From assembly GCA_001281695.1 (NCBI GenBank), contig LJIE01000001.1, positions 3,247,521 through 3,311,520 of the forward strand: a stretch of 64,000 nt of DNA. The letters run 5' to 3'. Shown one piece after another: positions 17,391 to 24,726 of the stretch. The DNA comes from a bacterium 336/3. GTDB taxonomy: Bacteria; Bacteroidota; Bacteroidia; Cytophagales; Thermonemataceae. The position numbers and the translations under genes were made by a program. The notes beneath the pieces are model-generated. The model did no database searches. It was not told the DNA's origin and saw only the letters and a program-made list of their open reading frames with translations. Position 1 is the first letter of the stretch, and each line of letters starts with the position of its first letter.

Positions 17391-18356
17391 ATGGAACAGA
17401 GTAAAAAAACTATTCAGGCAGAATTTAAGAACTTATTGAGTAAGTATCAGAGTGACAAGCAACAAGTAGCTACCAAAGAAGAACTAGTAGCTTTGGTAAA
17501 AAAGCAGGAAACTGTAAAAAAAGCAGCTACTTATACTATTGACAACATTATCAAGAACTTAAGTGAACTCCAATTAGATTTTTCAGGGAATTTGGAAGAT
17601 TGGTCTTCTACTCTTTCAGATGAGTCGGATAAATATAATGAACTCAAAGATGCTATCAAAGTAGAAACAGAACGTTTAGAACGCCTTAGAGAAGTAAAAT
17701 TGGCAGCTGATGCTTTTTATCTTTTGAAAGAAGAACATCAAACACGTTTAAAAGCTTTGGAAGAGCAATTTGAAAAGACTTTTAAAGAAATTGATGAAGA
17801 AAAACTACAACTTAATGCAGAGTGGAAAAAAGAGCAGGAATTATTTGATATTCAGGTAAAAGAAGAAGATAGTAACATAGAAAAAGAAAGAACAAAAGAG
17901 AAAGAGAAACATCAGTACGAATGGGAACGCCTACAAAAAATAGAGAAAGACAAATATGAAGAGGATAAAAAACTTTTGGAGCGTTCGTTAGCCGAAACTG
18001 ATGCAACCAAAGAGAAACAATGGAAAGAGAGAGAAGAAAAACTACAAACTCAACAAAAAGAATACGAAGATAACAAACAGAAAATTGCAGAATTTGACCA
18101 AAAACTTAAAGAAGAAACTAAACAAGAAACAGACAAAGCTGCTTCGGATGTTTCTAAAGAAATTAAAGCAAAACAAGAACTGATTGCCAAGGAAGAAGAA
18201 GCTAATGAGCAAATTAGCCAACATCAAATCCAAACTCTGGAGGCTATCATTCAAAGAAATGAAGAGGAAGTTACAAGGCTGACAGAAAAGTACAATCAGG
18301 CAATCGTACAGATACAAGAGCTTTCTACAAAAGCTTTGGATGTAAAACAAATTTAA
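17391..18356 (+). CDS. Long coiled-coil protein A
   Basis: About 321 residues from the first ATG; the frame continues 12 codons upstream to a TTG, but the ATG is preferred. After a short N-terminal helix (MEQSKKTIQAEFKNLLSKY) and a non-coil segment (NLSELQLDFSGNLEDWSSTL), residues of about 75-310 are almost entirely charged heptad-type sequence with many Glu, Lys and Gln. There is no signal peptide, transmembrane segment or enzyme motif. The next gene on the same strand encodes a protein with the same plan. A structural or filament-forming role is plausible for such proteins but is inference. Confidence 0.75.
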   Translation: MEQSKKTIQAEFKNLLSKYQSDKQQVATKEELVALVKKQETVKKAATYTIDNIIKNLSELQLDFSGNLEDWSSTLSDESDKYNELKDAIKVETERLERLREVKLAADAFYLLKEEHQTRLKALEEQFEKTFKEIDEEKLQLNAEWKKEQELFDIQVKEEDSNIEKERTKEKEKHQYEWERLQKIEKDKYEEDKKLLERSLAETDATKEKQWKEREEKLQTQQKEYEDNKQKIAEFDQKLKEETKQETDKAASDVSKEIKAKQELIAKEEEANEQISQHQIQTLEAIIQRNEEEVTRLTEKYNQAIVQIQELSTKALDVKQI

Positions 18357-18363
18357 TTGTGTG

Positions 18364-18427
18364 TGGAGTAGAGAGTCTACTATGAAAACCTACTAATCAA
18401 AAACTTACAAATGATTTCTCTACTCCA
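18364..18427 (+). repeat. Inverted repeat between the two coiled-coil genes
   Basis: TGGAGTAGAGA at 18364-18374 is exactly complementary to TCTCTACTCCA at 18417-18427, with 42 bases between them. It occupies the intergenic space and could fold in mRNA spanning the pair or act as a DNA dyad. No T run follows directly, so it is not a typical terminator. Confidence 0.55.
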
Positions 18428-18490
18428 TACTCAATCATGATACTCATAATTTTTGGTTCAAATTCTTCATTATAAAAACATTCTACTATT

Positions 18491-19588
18491 ATGGCATCTA
18501 TCAATGCAAAAAGCACAAAACAAGAAGTTTTCGACGCATATCAAATACTTTTAAAAGAAAACCAGCAACTTACAAAACAAGTTGACACACTAAACAAAGA
18601 AAAGACAAGTTTAGAAGCCAAGTTAGGCAAAGCTCCTTCTTCTACAACTGTTGATACAAGTAGCATTCCCAAAGATAAATCTCTGACGGTTATTCAATAC
18701 AAAATAGAAGATGTGATAGATGCTTTCCAGCGTATCCGTTCAGGTTTTGGAAATGCTGTGAGTGAGCTTTCTACAAAACTTACTCAAAAATCGTCAGAAT
18801 TGGGTTCTCTACAAGATGAAATTTCTGAAATAGAAGCTTACATCAACGAATTACACGAAATTGGCGAAATCAAAGAAGATACATTTGCTAATATTTTGGA
18901 AGAATATCTTGAAAAATCGGAGTTATTTGCCAAAGAATACAGCCAGAAAGAAGACGCTTTGAATGCAAAATTGGATGAAATAGAGGCTTCTTGGGAAAAA
19001 GAGCAGTCTGAATACCAGACTCAACTTAATGAACGCAATGAAGAACTCAGCAAACGCCGTAAACGTGAAAAAGATGAGTACAACTACACTCTTACTCAGG
19101 AAAGAGCTTTGCTAAAAGACACTTACGAACAAGAGAAAAAGCAATTGCAAGAGGCTCTGGCTAATTTAAAAGAGCAAAAAGCCAAAGAATGGGCAACCAA
19201 AGAAAAAGAGATTGCAGACAAAGAAACAGATTATACTGAAACAAAAGCCAAAGCAAGTGAACTTGATGAGAAGAAAACCAAAGAGATTCAGCGTTCTGTA
19301 GAAAGTGTGAAAGGAGCGATTCGTAGAGATGCAGCCATCAAAGAGAATATTTTGGCTAAAGAAATAGAAGGTAAAAAACGCCTCAATGAAGTAAAAGTAC
19401 AGGCTTTACAGAAAAATATTGAACAACAAGAGCAAAAAATTGCGTCTCTTAACAAACAGCTTTCTGATGTATTGCGTGAGGCTAAAGAACTCGCAGTGAA
19501 GGCAATAGATGGTGCTTCGAGTGCAAAATCGTTTGAAGCTCTTCGTGAAATCACTTCTGACCAAAGCAAAAATGCCTTGAAAAAATAG
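18491..19588 (+). CDS. Long coiled-coil protein B, same plan as protein A
   Basis: 365 residues, no signal peptide or membrane segment. An N-terminal coil (EVFDAYQILLKENQQLTKQVDTLNK) is followed by a Ser/Thr-rich spacer, then a middle domain (VIQYKIEDVIDAFQRIRSGFGNAVSELSTKL) and about 230 residues of near-continuous coiled coil. The tail ends AKSFEALREITSDQSKNALKK. The order N-terminal helix, non-coil segment, long coil with an E(K/R)EK-rich middle and QEQKIASLNKQL-type end matches protein A, although sequence identity looks modest. It ends at a strong terminator at 19629. Probable partner of protein A; function unknown. Confidence 0.75.
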   Translation: MASINAKSTKQEVFDAYQILLKENQQLTKQVDTLNKEKTSLEAKLGKAPSSTTVDTSSIPKDKSLTVIQYKIEDVIDAFQRIRSGFGNAVSELSTKLTQKSSELGSLQDEISEIEAYINELHEIGEIKEDTFANILEEYLEKSELFAKEYSQKEDALNAKLDEIEASWEKEQSEYQTQLNERNEELSKRRKREKDEYNYTLTQERALLKDTYEQEKKQLQEALANLKEQKAKEWATKEKEIADKETDYTETKAKASELDEKKTKEIQRSVESVKGAIRRDAAIKENILAKEIEGKKRLNEVKVQALQKNIEQQEQKIASLNKQLSDVLREAKELAVKAIDGASSAKSFEALREITSDQSKNALKK

Positions 19589-19628
19589 TTTTCCTTTATA
19601 ATTACTATAACTATCGAAACATAAATGT

Positions 19629-19669
19629 AACACCCTCATTTGCTTGAGGGTGTTTTTTTGTTAGATTTG
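19629..19669 (+). promoter_or_regulatory. Terminator of the coiled-coil genes with an embedded promoter
   Basis: The hairpin ACACCCTCA/TGAGGGTGT (19630-19638 with 19645-19653) followed by seven T residues is a strong terminator. TTTG within its loop (19639-19642), then 19 bases and TAGATTTG (19662-19669) make an exact Bacteroidota promoter for the gene at 19688, so the two signals overlap. A similar arrangement recurs at 20253-20299. Confidence 0.75.
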
Positions 19670-19687
19670 AATAGAAATGTATATCAG

Positions 19688-20221
19688 ATGAAATTAAAAG
19701 ATGTTAATGAGTTTTTAAAGAGTTTAGTAGATATTCCATTTACCCATACAACAAGAGCTGCTAATATGGAATGTCTAAAATTTGGGACTCTTATAATCGA
19801 GCAAAATGGAGAAAATAGAAATATTGGACTATTTGGTCTTCATCTTCAAGCATCTTGGAGATTTGAAAATAGATCTCATGTAATAGTGGGTAGTGATGAT
19901 TTATATGAACGAGCTGATGAAAGTGATGAGTATGATGAAAATTATGATTATTATGAATTTAATGCTAATTTAAGAGATATAAAGCTTCATAAATTAATAA
20001 AACAAGAAGAATTAATTATTATTTCAGCAAAGGCTAATAAATATGGAGGCTTGAAAATCTCTTTTAATAAAAATATAAAGTTGCGTATTTTCCCTACTTC
20101 TACCACCAAAGCATATACAGAATATTGGAGAATATTGGATTTTCGAAAGGGTCATAAAAAGTCAAGACATTTGGTGAGTGCAACTGATGGATTTTCAATA
20201 AATCCAATGAAAAAATTATAA
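19688..20221 (+). CDS. Small acidic protein of unknown function
   Basis: About 177 residues from the ATG at 19688. A longer frame back to a TTG at 19640 is rejected because it begins inside the terminator hairpin and before the promoter. The middle is strongly acidic (YERADESDEYDENYDYYEF). Motifs such as LHLQASWRFENRSHVIVGSDDLY, KYGGLKISFNKNIKLRIFPTS and EYWRILDF resemble a widespread family of small uncharacterised proteins often seen as single genes in accessory regions. No signal peptide. An immunity-like role is possible for such genes but nothing here shows it. Confidence 0.65.
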   Translation: MKLKDVNEFLKSLVDIPFTHTTRAANMECLKFGTLIIEQNGENRNIGLFGLHLQASWRFENRSHVIVGSDDLYERADESDEYDENYDYYEFNANLRDIKLHKLIKQEELIIISAKANKYGGLKISFNKNIKLRIFPTSTTKAYTEYWRILDFRKGHKKSRHLVSATDGFSINPMKKL

Positions 20222-20252
20222 TCATGAATGCTCTTTTATAACTATAAAAACA

Positions 20253-20299
20253 CAAAAAACACCTTTATTTACAAAAAATGGTGCTTTTTGTTAGATTTG
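20253..20299 (+). promoter_or_regulatory. Weak hairpin followed by a -7 element
   Basis: CACC (20260-20263) and GGTG (20280-20283), flanked by A and T runs, can pair, followed by CTTTTTGTTAGATTTG, whose TAGATTTG (20292-20299) is a -7 match. The region resembles 19650-19669, where GGTG, a T run and GTTAGATTTG also occur in this order. The TTTG at -33 is replaced by a weaker TTTA. Confidence 0.45.
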
Positions 20300-20322
20300 G
20301 AGAACTTTTTAGACTTTTCACT

Positions 20323-20751
20323 ATGGATAAATATTACCCTTTAAAACATTGGGGTTTAACTTTGTTAATAGCTCCTATCCCACTTATGCTTAATGGTTTA
20401 CTTTCTTCCTCTTTTAATTGGAACATTCTTGATATGCTTAAAGGAATTATTGAAGGTGTTATCAATGGCCTTTCTAGCTATATATTTATTGTATTTGCCT
20501 CAATTTTTTTCTCACTACCAACACTCTTAGTTTGTTTATTACTTTTCTATTTATTGAAGAGAATAAATGCAAACTTTATATTGACGAAAGTTGTCCTTAT
20601 TACAATAGCAATCTTAGGTATTATCATAACTTTTCAACTGATTAAGGGTTCAGCTATAGAAACTTTAACATATATATATGGAGCTGTGAGTCTTTTGGTA
20701 GGCTCTATTCTTAACATAAAAAAAGAAGAATCTACCATACAAGCAGAATAG
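20323..20751 (+). CDS. Small integral membrane protein of unknown function
   Basis: About 142 residues from ATG 20323 (MDKYYPLKHWGLTLLI); the alternative upstream start would begin before the -7 element and is rejected. Four hydrophobic segments can be seen: WGLTLLIAPIPLMLNGLL, YIFIVFASIFFSLPTLLVCL, VVLITIAILGIIITF and IYGAVSLLVGSIL. No catalytic motif. It converges with the membrane protein gene at 20761-21192, with 9 bases between the stops. Family not recognised. Confidence 0.6.
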   Translation: MDKYYPLKHWGLTLLIAPIPLMLNGLLSSSFNWNILDMLKGIIEGVINGLSSYIFIVFASIFFSLPTLLVCLLLFYLLKRINANFILTKVVLITIAILGIIITFQLIKGSAIETLTYIYGAVSLLVGSILNIKKEESTIQAE

Positions 20752-20760
20752 ATTTGAATT

Positions 20761-21192
20761 TTAACTCTGAGAAGGTTTCTCTATAACCATTCTCAAACAT
20801 AAAATTGCTGAGATAGTTGTAACAATCGTGAAAAACTTTTCGAAAGTGGTTTTGGCAACAATATTTCCAACAGTATTAAGTACAAACAAAACTACCAAAA
20901 TCCATAAAACAACCGTTGCAAAGCCTCTTAATCGAGGCATTTTGATTTTCCCAGCATGTACAAGCACTACCCACAGGCATATTCCCATAATAGTCATGGA
21001 AATTATCTCAAAAACCATCAATTCTTCTTTAGTTTGCATACGTCCTCCCCACAAATAATCTATGGGAACATAATTAAAGAAAATAATACCTATAATTATA
21101 GAAAAATGAAATACTGCAAAAAAACTAAAAAGAAATACACTCCAGCGAGTAGCTTGTTGATAGGTGATTACTTTACTTATCCAATTTTTCAT
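20761..21192 (-). CDS. Four-helix membrane protein of unknown function
   Basis: 143 residues with four predicted membrane helices: WSVFLFSFFAVFHFSIIIGIIFF, MVFEIISMTIMGICLWVVLVHA, GFATVVLWILVVLFVLNTVGNIV and FFTIVTTISAILCLRMVI. Short basic N-terminus and no signal cleavage site. The pattern recalls small uncharacterised membrane proteins common in Bacteroidota. No nearby gene suggests a role. Confidence 0.65.
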   Translation of the reverse strand: MKNWISKVITYQQATRWSVFLFSFFAVFHFSIIIGIIFFNYVPIDYLWGGRMQTKEELMVFEIISMTIMGICLWVVLVHAGKIKMPRLRGFATVVLWILVVLFVLNTVGNIVAKTTFEKFFTIVTTISAILCLRMVIEKPSQS

Positions 21193-21251
21193 AAAAAATA
21201 TAATATAAGAAAAATAGAGCTCATGGTTTATAGCTCTATTTTGTTTTTTTC

Positions 21252-22718
21252 TTAATATCTGATGGGCTTTCCTGCTTGTTTCAGGAGTTTTCCATTTTGG
21301 AAGGCAATTTCACCATTCACAATTACGCAATCTATGCCTTCAGAAAACTGATTAGGATTCGCAACAGTGGCTTTTCCATTGATGGTTTTAGGGTCAAAAA
21401 TGGTTACATCAGCCCAATTACCATTTTTCAAATCGCCTCTATCCTTCATGGCTGGCTGTATGAGTTTGGCTGGGCGTGTAACTATGCGTTCAAGAGCCTG
21501 TTCGAGTGTCAGACCCATATTGAGGCAATGACGTATAGCTGTAGCTGCAAAACCTGCTCCTCTGGGGTGTGAGTTGGCTCTTGGTTCTTTTTCGATACCA
21601 CCATCTGAGCCAAACATACAAAAATCTGTTTGGAGAGCCAAATTAATGGTTTTTTCAAAAGGCATTGTCCCTGGAGGCACAGCCACCAATAAACCACCTC
21701 TTTTTCTGTAAATTGGATATGTCTGAGCTGTTACTCGTTCACCTGTTCCTACAATCTCTAAATCTTCGTAGGTGATTCCATAACGTTTTCTCCAATCTCC
21801 TCCAAAACGTTCCGAAATGAGATATGTAGCCCAATAACTATACGGATATACACAACACGTAATTTTTGAGCCTTTGGCATTAGCATTTTGTATCAAGTCT
21901 AGGGCTTTTGCCATATTAAATGTGCCACCCGTAGAATTGATGTGGTCAATATGGATTTGTACTCCTGTTTCTTCTGTAAGTCTGATGGCTTCTTTTATAC
22001 CTTCCTGTTCTTTGTCTTCTGAAGAATAACGCAGATGCAAGAAATAAGGACGATTATAGCGTTGAGCTATTTTTGCGTATTCTTTGAGTTCAGTGTAAGT
22101 AGTATCAGGCTGATACTCTGGACTATGAGCCATAGCAATAGCTCCTTCCTTCAAACCTCTTTCAGCAAGTTCATAACGTTTTGCAAGGGAAGCATACGCC
22201 AAACGCAAACGCATCACAAATACACTTACTCCATAATTTACTCTGTGAGGCAGTTTATCAAAATATTCATGGAATTTTTGGGGATATTCTGCCCCTCCAT
22301 GCATCTGCAAAACTGTTGTGAGTCCATCAGAAACTTTATATTTCTCAAAGATAGTATAAGTTTGCTGTGGGTTTCCTGCGTTATCTGCCAGAATATCAAT
22401 AAACCCAGGGCTTACAATTTTGCCTGTGGCATCAATTTCTTGTTTTCCTTGTAAAGCTGTTTGGCTTACTTTTAGTTTACCATCATCAGTAATACCCAAA
22501 AACCAGTCTTTCTGGAGTTTGCCTTCTGTATAAAGTGTTCCATTCTTGATGACCATTTTATAATCACCCTCCCCTAGTTTCTCTCCATTATTGCCAACAG
22601 TAATTTTTTTGCTATTATCTTTTTTTTGATCATCTGCCATACAACTTGGCGATAAAAGCAATGTAGCTGATGCAATAGTTATATCTTTGAGTGCTTTTCT
22701 ACGGTTTATTTTCTTCAT
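21252..22718 (-). CDS. D-aminoacylase-like amidohydrolase, exported lipoprotein
   Basis: About 488 residues from the ATG at 22718, which gives an RR-containing lipoprotein signal (MKKINRRKALKDITIASATL, lipobox SPSC). A 34-codon upstream extension overlaps the divergent rhomboid gene and is rejected. The amidohydrolase fold is shown by the strand MVIKNGTLYTEG, GKIVSPGFID, the long-coil LHLRYSSEDKE, VQIHIDHINSTGG, FCMFGSDGG and the C-terminal ITRPAKL-like segment (VTRPAKLIQPAMKDRGDLKNGNWADVTIFDP), as in N-acyl-D-amino-acid deacylases. The usual HxH after GFID is absent (GFIDILADNAG), so metal binding must differ from the classic enzyme. Likely an exported deacylase or related hydrolase; substrate unknown. 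Confidence 0.82.
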   Translation of the reverse strand: MKKINRRKALKDITIASATLLLSPSCMADDQKKDNSKKITVGNNGEKLGEGDYKMVIKNGTLYTEGKLQKDWFLGITDDGKLKVSQTALQGKQEIDATGKIVSPGFIDILADNAGNPQQTYTIFEKYKVSDGLTTVLQMHGGAEYPQKFHEYFDKLPHRVNYGVSVFVMRLRLAYASLAKRYELAERGLKEGAIAMAHSPEYQPDTTYTELKEYAKIAQRYNRPYFLHLRYSSEDKEQEGIKEAIRLTEETGVQIHIDHINSTGGTFNMAKALDLIQNANAKGSKITCCVYPYSYWATYLISERFGGDWRKRYGITYEDLEIVGTGERVTAQTYPIYRKRGGLLVAVPPGTMPFEKTINLALQTDFCMFGSDGGIEKEPRANSHPRGAGFAATAIRHCLNMGLTLEQALERIVTRPAKLIQPAMKDRGDLKNGNWADVTIFDPKTINGKATVANPNQFSEGIDCVIVNGEIAFQNGKLLKQAGKPIRY

Positions 22719-22826
22719 TAATAATAGTATTTTATTTTTCTGCAAAGTACAAAAAATACATCGAATAAAAAATTCTTGGGGTTTTAATAGAGATTCTATA
22801 TTTTGCAACCTTATTTGCAAATTTTC

Positions 22827-23450
22827 ATGATAGAAACAACCGTTATTATTATCGTCGTTACAGTTCTTATTAGTTTTATGGCTTGGTCACAGCCTAATTT
22901 AATGGCAAATTGGATTTTTAGCCCTTATCATATTCATCAACGAAAACAATGGTATCGTTTTGCTACCTCAGGTTTCTTACATGCAGATTATCTGCATCTG
23001 ATTTTTAATATGGTTTCCTTGTATTTTTTGGGTCAGTATGCTGAACAGGGTTTTTTAGAAAAATATGATGCCGATTTGTATCGTTATTTTTATGTCATAT
23101 TTTATATTTCTGCAATAGTTTTTTCTCATATTCCTGTCTATTTCAAACACAAACGAAACCCTGGTTATAGAGCATTAGGAGCTTCAGGGGCTGTTTCTGC
23201 TGTTATTTTTATGGCTGTTATTATGAAACCTGATATGAGACTGTTGATATTTCCAATACCTGTAAGTATCCCTGGGATTGTTTATGCAGTTTTATATGTT
23301 TTATATTCTGCTTATATGTCTAAAAATGCAAGAGATAATATTGGACACGAAGCTCATTTGTATGGCTCATTATATGGACTTGTTTTTGTGGGAGTCATGA
23401 TGCCTGAAAGAATTGTATATTTTATGAATAACCTACCAACCTTCTTTTAG
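22827..23450 (+). CDS. Rhomboid-family intramembrane serine protease
   Basis: About 207 residues from ATG 22827 (the frame extends to a TTG at 22803). Rhomboid signatures are complete: HADYLHLIFNMVSLYFLG (the HxxxxHxxxN motif), YRALGASGAVSAVIF (GxSG with the nucleophile Ser) and NIGHEAHLYGSLYGLVFV, which carries the catalytic His. Six or so membrane helices are visible. It should cleave membrane-spanning substrates within the cytoplasmic membrane. It diverges from the amidohydrolase and ends at a bidirectional terminator shared with the LRR gene. Confidence 0.92.
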   Translation: MIETTVIIIVVTVLISFMAWSQPNLMANWIFSPYHIHQRKQWYRFATSGFLHADYLHLIFNMVSLYFLGQYAEQGFLEKYDADLYRYFYVIFYISAIVFSHIPVYFKHKRNPGYRALGASGAVSAVIFMAVIMKPDMRLLIFPIPVSIPGIVYAVLYVLYSAYMSKNARDNIGHEAHLYGSLYGLVFVGVMMPERIVYFMNNLPTFF

Positions 23451-23458
23451 AAAACAAA

Positions 23459-23480
23459 AAAGCCCCAATTGGGGCTTTCT
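23459..23480. terminator. Bidirectional terminator between rhomboid and LRR genes
   Basis: AAAGCCCC and GGGGCTTT enclose an AATT loop between two convergent stop codons, with A and T runs on both sides. Confidence 0.85.
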
Positions 23481-23482
23481 TA

Positions 23483-24400
23483 TTAAAAATCTTCTGTAAC
23501 TACTTTACACTTGGGTTGTTCTTTCTTGAAACGCTCAATATCTTCTTCAGATATATTTGTGTTATAGCAATACAAATTTCTCAAACCTCTTAAATGTACC
23601 AAAGGCTCTAAACTACTTACTTTTGTATGACTAATTCCCAAACTTTCAAGTCTTTGCATACCTCTCAATGCGTCCAGACTTTCAATTGAAGTATGTTGTA
23701 TATATAGTTCTTCGAGATATTTATAACGTTTGATAGGATCTATAGATTTGATGCGGGTTTTTTGGAAATTGAGGTATTGTAGTTTTTCCAAACCAGCAAT
23801 GGGTGTAAGGTCTTCTACCAAACACTCTGCTGCAAATATTCTTTCAAGTCTTCTAAGGTTTTGTAAAGGTGATAAGTCCTTTACTTTGGTTTTTCCAAAA
23901 GCAAGTGTATGAAGACCGAATAAATGAGTAACAGGGTCTAAAGAATTGATAGGCGTATCGTGAAAATAGATTTCCTCCAGCCTACGCATGTTACGTAAAG
24001 GCTCAAGACTACGAACTTGTGTGGTCATTAAGTCAAGGTGTGTGAGATGCTCAAACTGTTTTACAAGTTCTAAATCATCTACCTCTGTTTCTGCAATCAC
24101 CAATGTTTCTATGTGTGGCAAGGCCTCTAATGGCTCTAAATTATCAATTCTATAATCTTTACAAACAAAAAAAGTAAGTTCAGAAATTTGCTTGAGTTCG
24201 GTGATGGTGGGTTCATCATCACTATCCATTCGGATAGCATCTTTAAAAGCTATTTTCCATGCTTTTTCTAAACTGTTCCACCATTTATTCAAATACCATT
24301 TTGTATAAAATTCTTCCCAAATATCAGCATGTTTAATAATATCTATTTGGGCTGCTATTTTTTTACCTTTATAGTCTGTAACAAAACTAATACCTTCCAT
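23483..24400 (-). CDS. Leucine-rich repeat protein
   Basis: 305 residues, no signal peptide. After an N-terminal helical domain (about 1-95), nine consecutive 22-residue repeats of the type LxPLxxLxxLExLxIxxTxVxS fill residues of about 95-290, for example LEPLRNMRRLEEIYFHDTPI and LDALRGMQRLESLGISHTKV. This is the internalin-like LRR class used for protein binding. The short tail ISEEDIERFKKEQPKCKVVTEDF caps the solenoid. A cytoplasmic binding or scaffolding function is likely; partner unknown. Confidence 0.82.
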   Translation of the reverse strand: MEGISFVTDYKGKKIAAQIDIIKHADIWEEFYTKWYLNKWWNSLEKAWKIAFKDAIRMDSDDEPTITELKQISELTFFVCKDYRIDNLEPLEALPHIETLVIAETEVDDLELVKQFEHLTHLDLMTTQVRSLEPLRNMRRLEEIYFHDTPINSLDPVTHLFGLHTLAFGKTKVKDLSPLQNLRRLERIFAAECLVEDLTPIAGLEKLQYLNFQKTRIKSIDPIKRYKYLEELYIQHTSIESLDALRGMQRLESLGISHTKVSSLEPLVHLRGLRNLYCYNTNISEEDIERFKKEQPKCKVVTEDF

Positions 24401-24726
24401 GACACTGTTTGAGAATTTAAGTTCAAATTTATTAAGCTAACGCAATTTTTAAGAAACGATTTTGCTTAACTAAAGTTTTCTTCTGACCAAATTAGAAAAA
24501 AACTTTTAAAAGCATAAGGTTTTTGTAAAAAAATCGTAGCAAGTATTTCAAATACTTAGCAAAGTACTATGTCAACTCATAAAAGTACAAAAAAATAGTG
24601 CATAAAATTGAATTATCATTATTTTTTAAAAAAAAATACTCGGCTTGCATAACATTTTTGTTTACCTTTGTGTTATCAATATATAATTTTGAATTCTTAT
24701 TGTAAAACCAAATAATTTTTATAAAA
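24401..24726 (+). promoter_or_regulatory. 326-base upstream region of the acyl-CoA dehydrogenase gene with candidate promoter
   Basis: No gene is seen here. The clearest element is TACCTTTG at 24663-24670, a -7 match 56 bases before the start of the dehydrogenase gene, with a TTG at 24645-24647 (spacer 15, shorter than usual). The rest is AT-rich with no further structure I can support. Confidence 0.5.

Noticed and set aside
19640-19687. Upstream TTG start for the small acidic protein
   Set aside because: It begins inside the terminator loop and before the promoter, so it would not be transcribed from that promoter.
22719-22820. N-terminal extension of the D-aminoacylase-like protein
   Set aside because: It overlaps the rhomboid gene leader and hides an otherwise clear RR-type lipoprotein signal.
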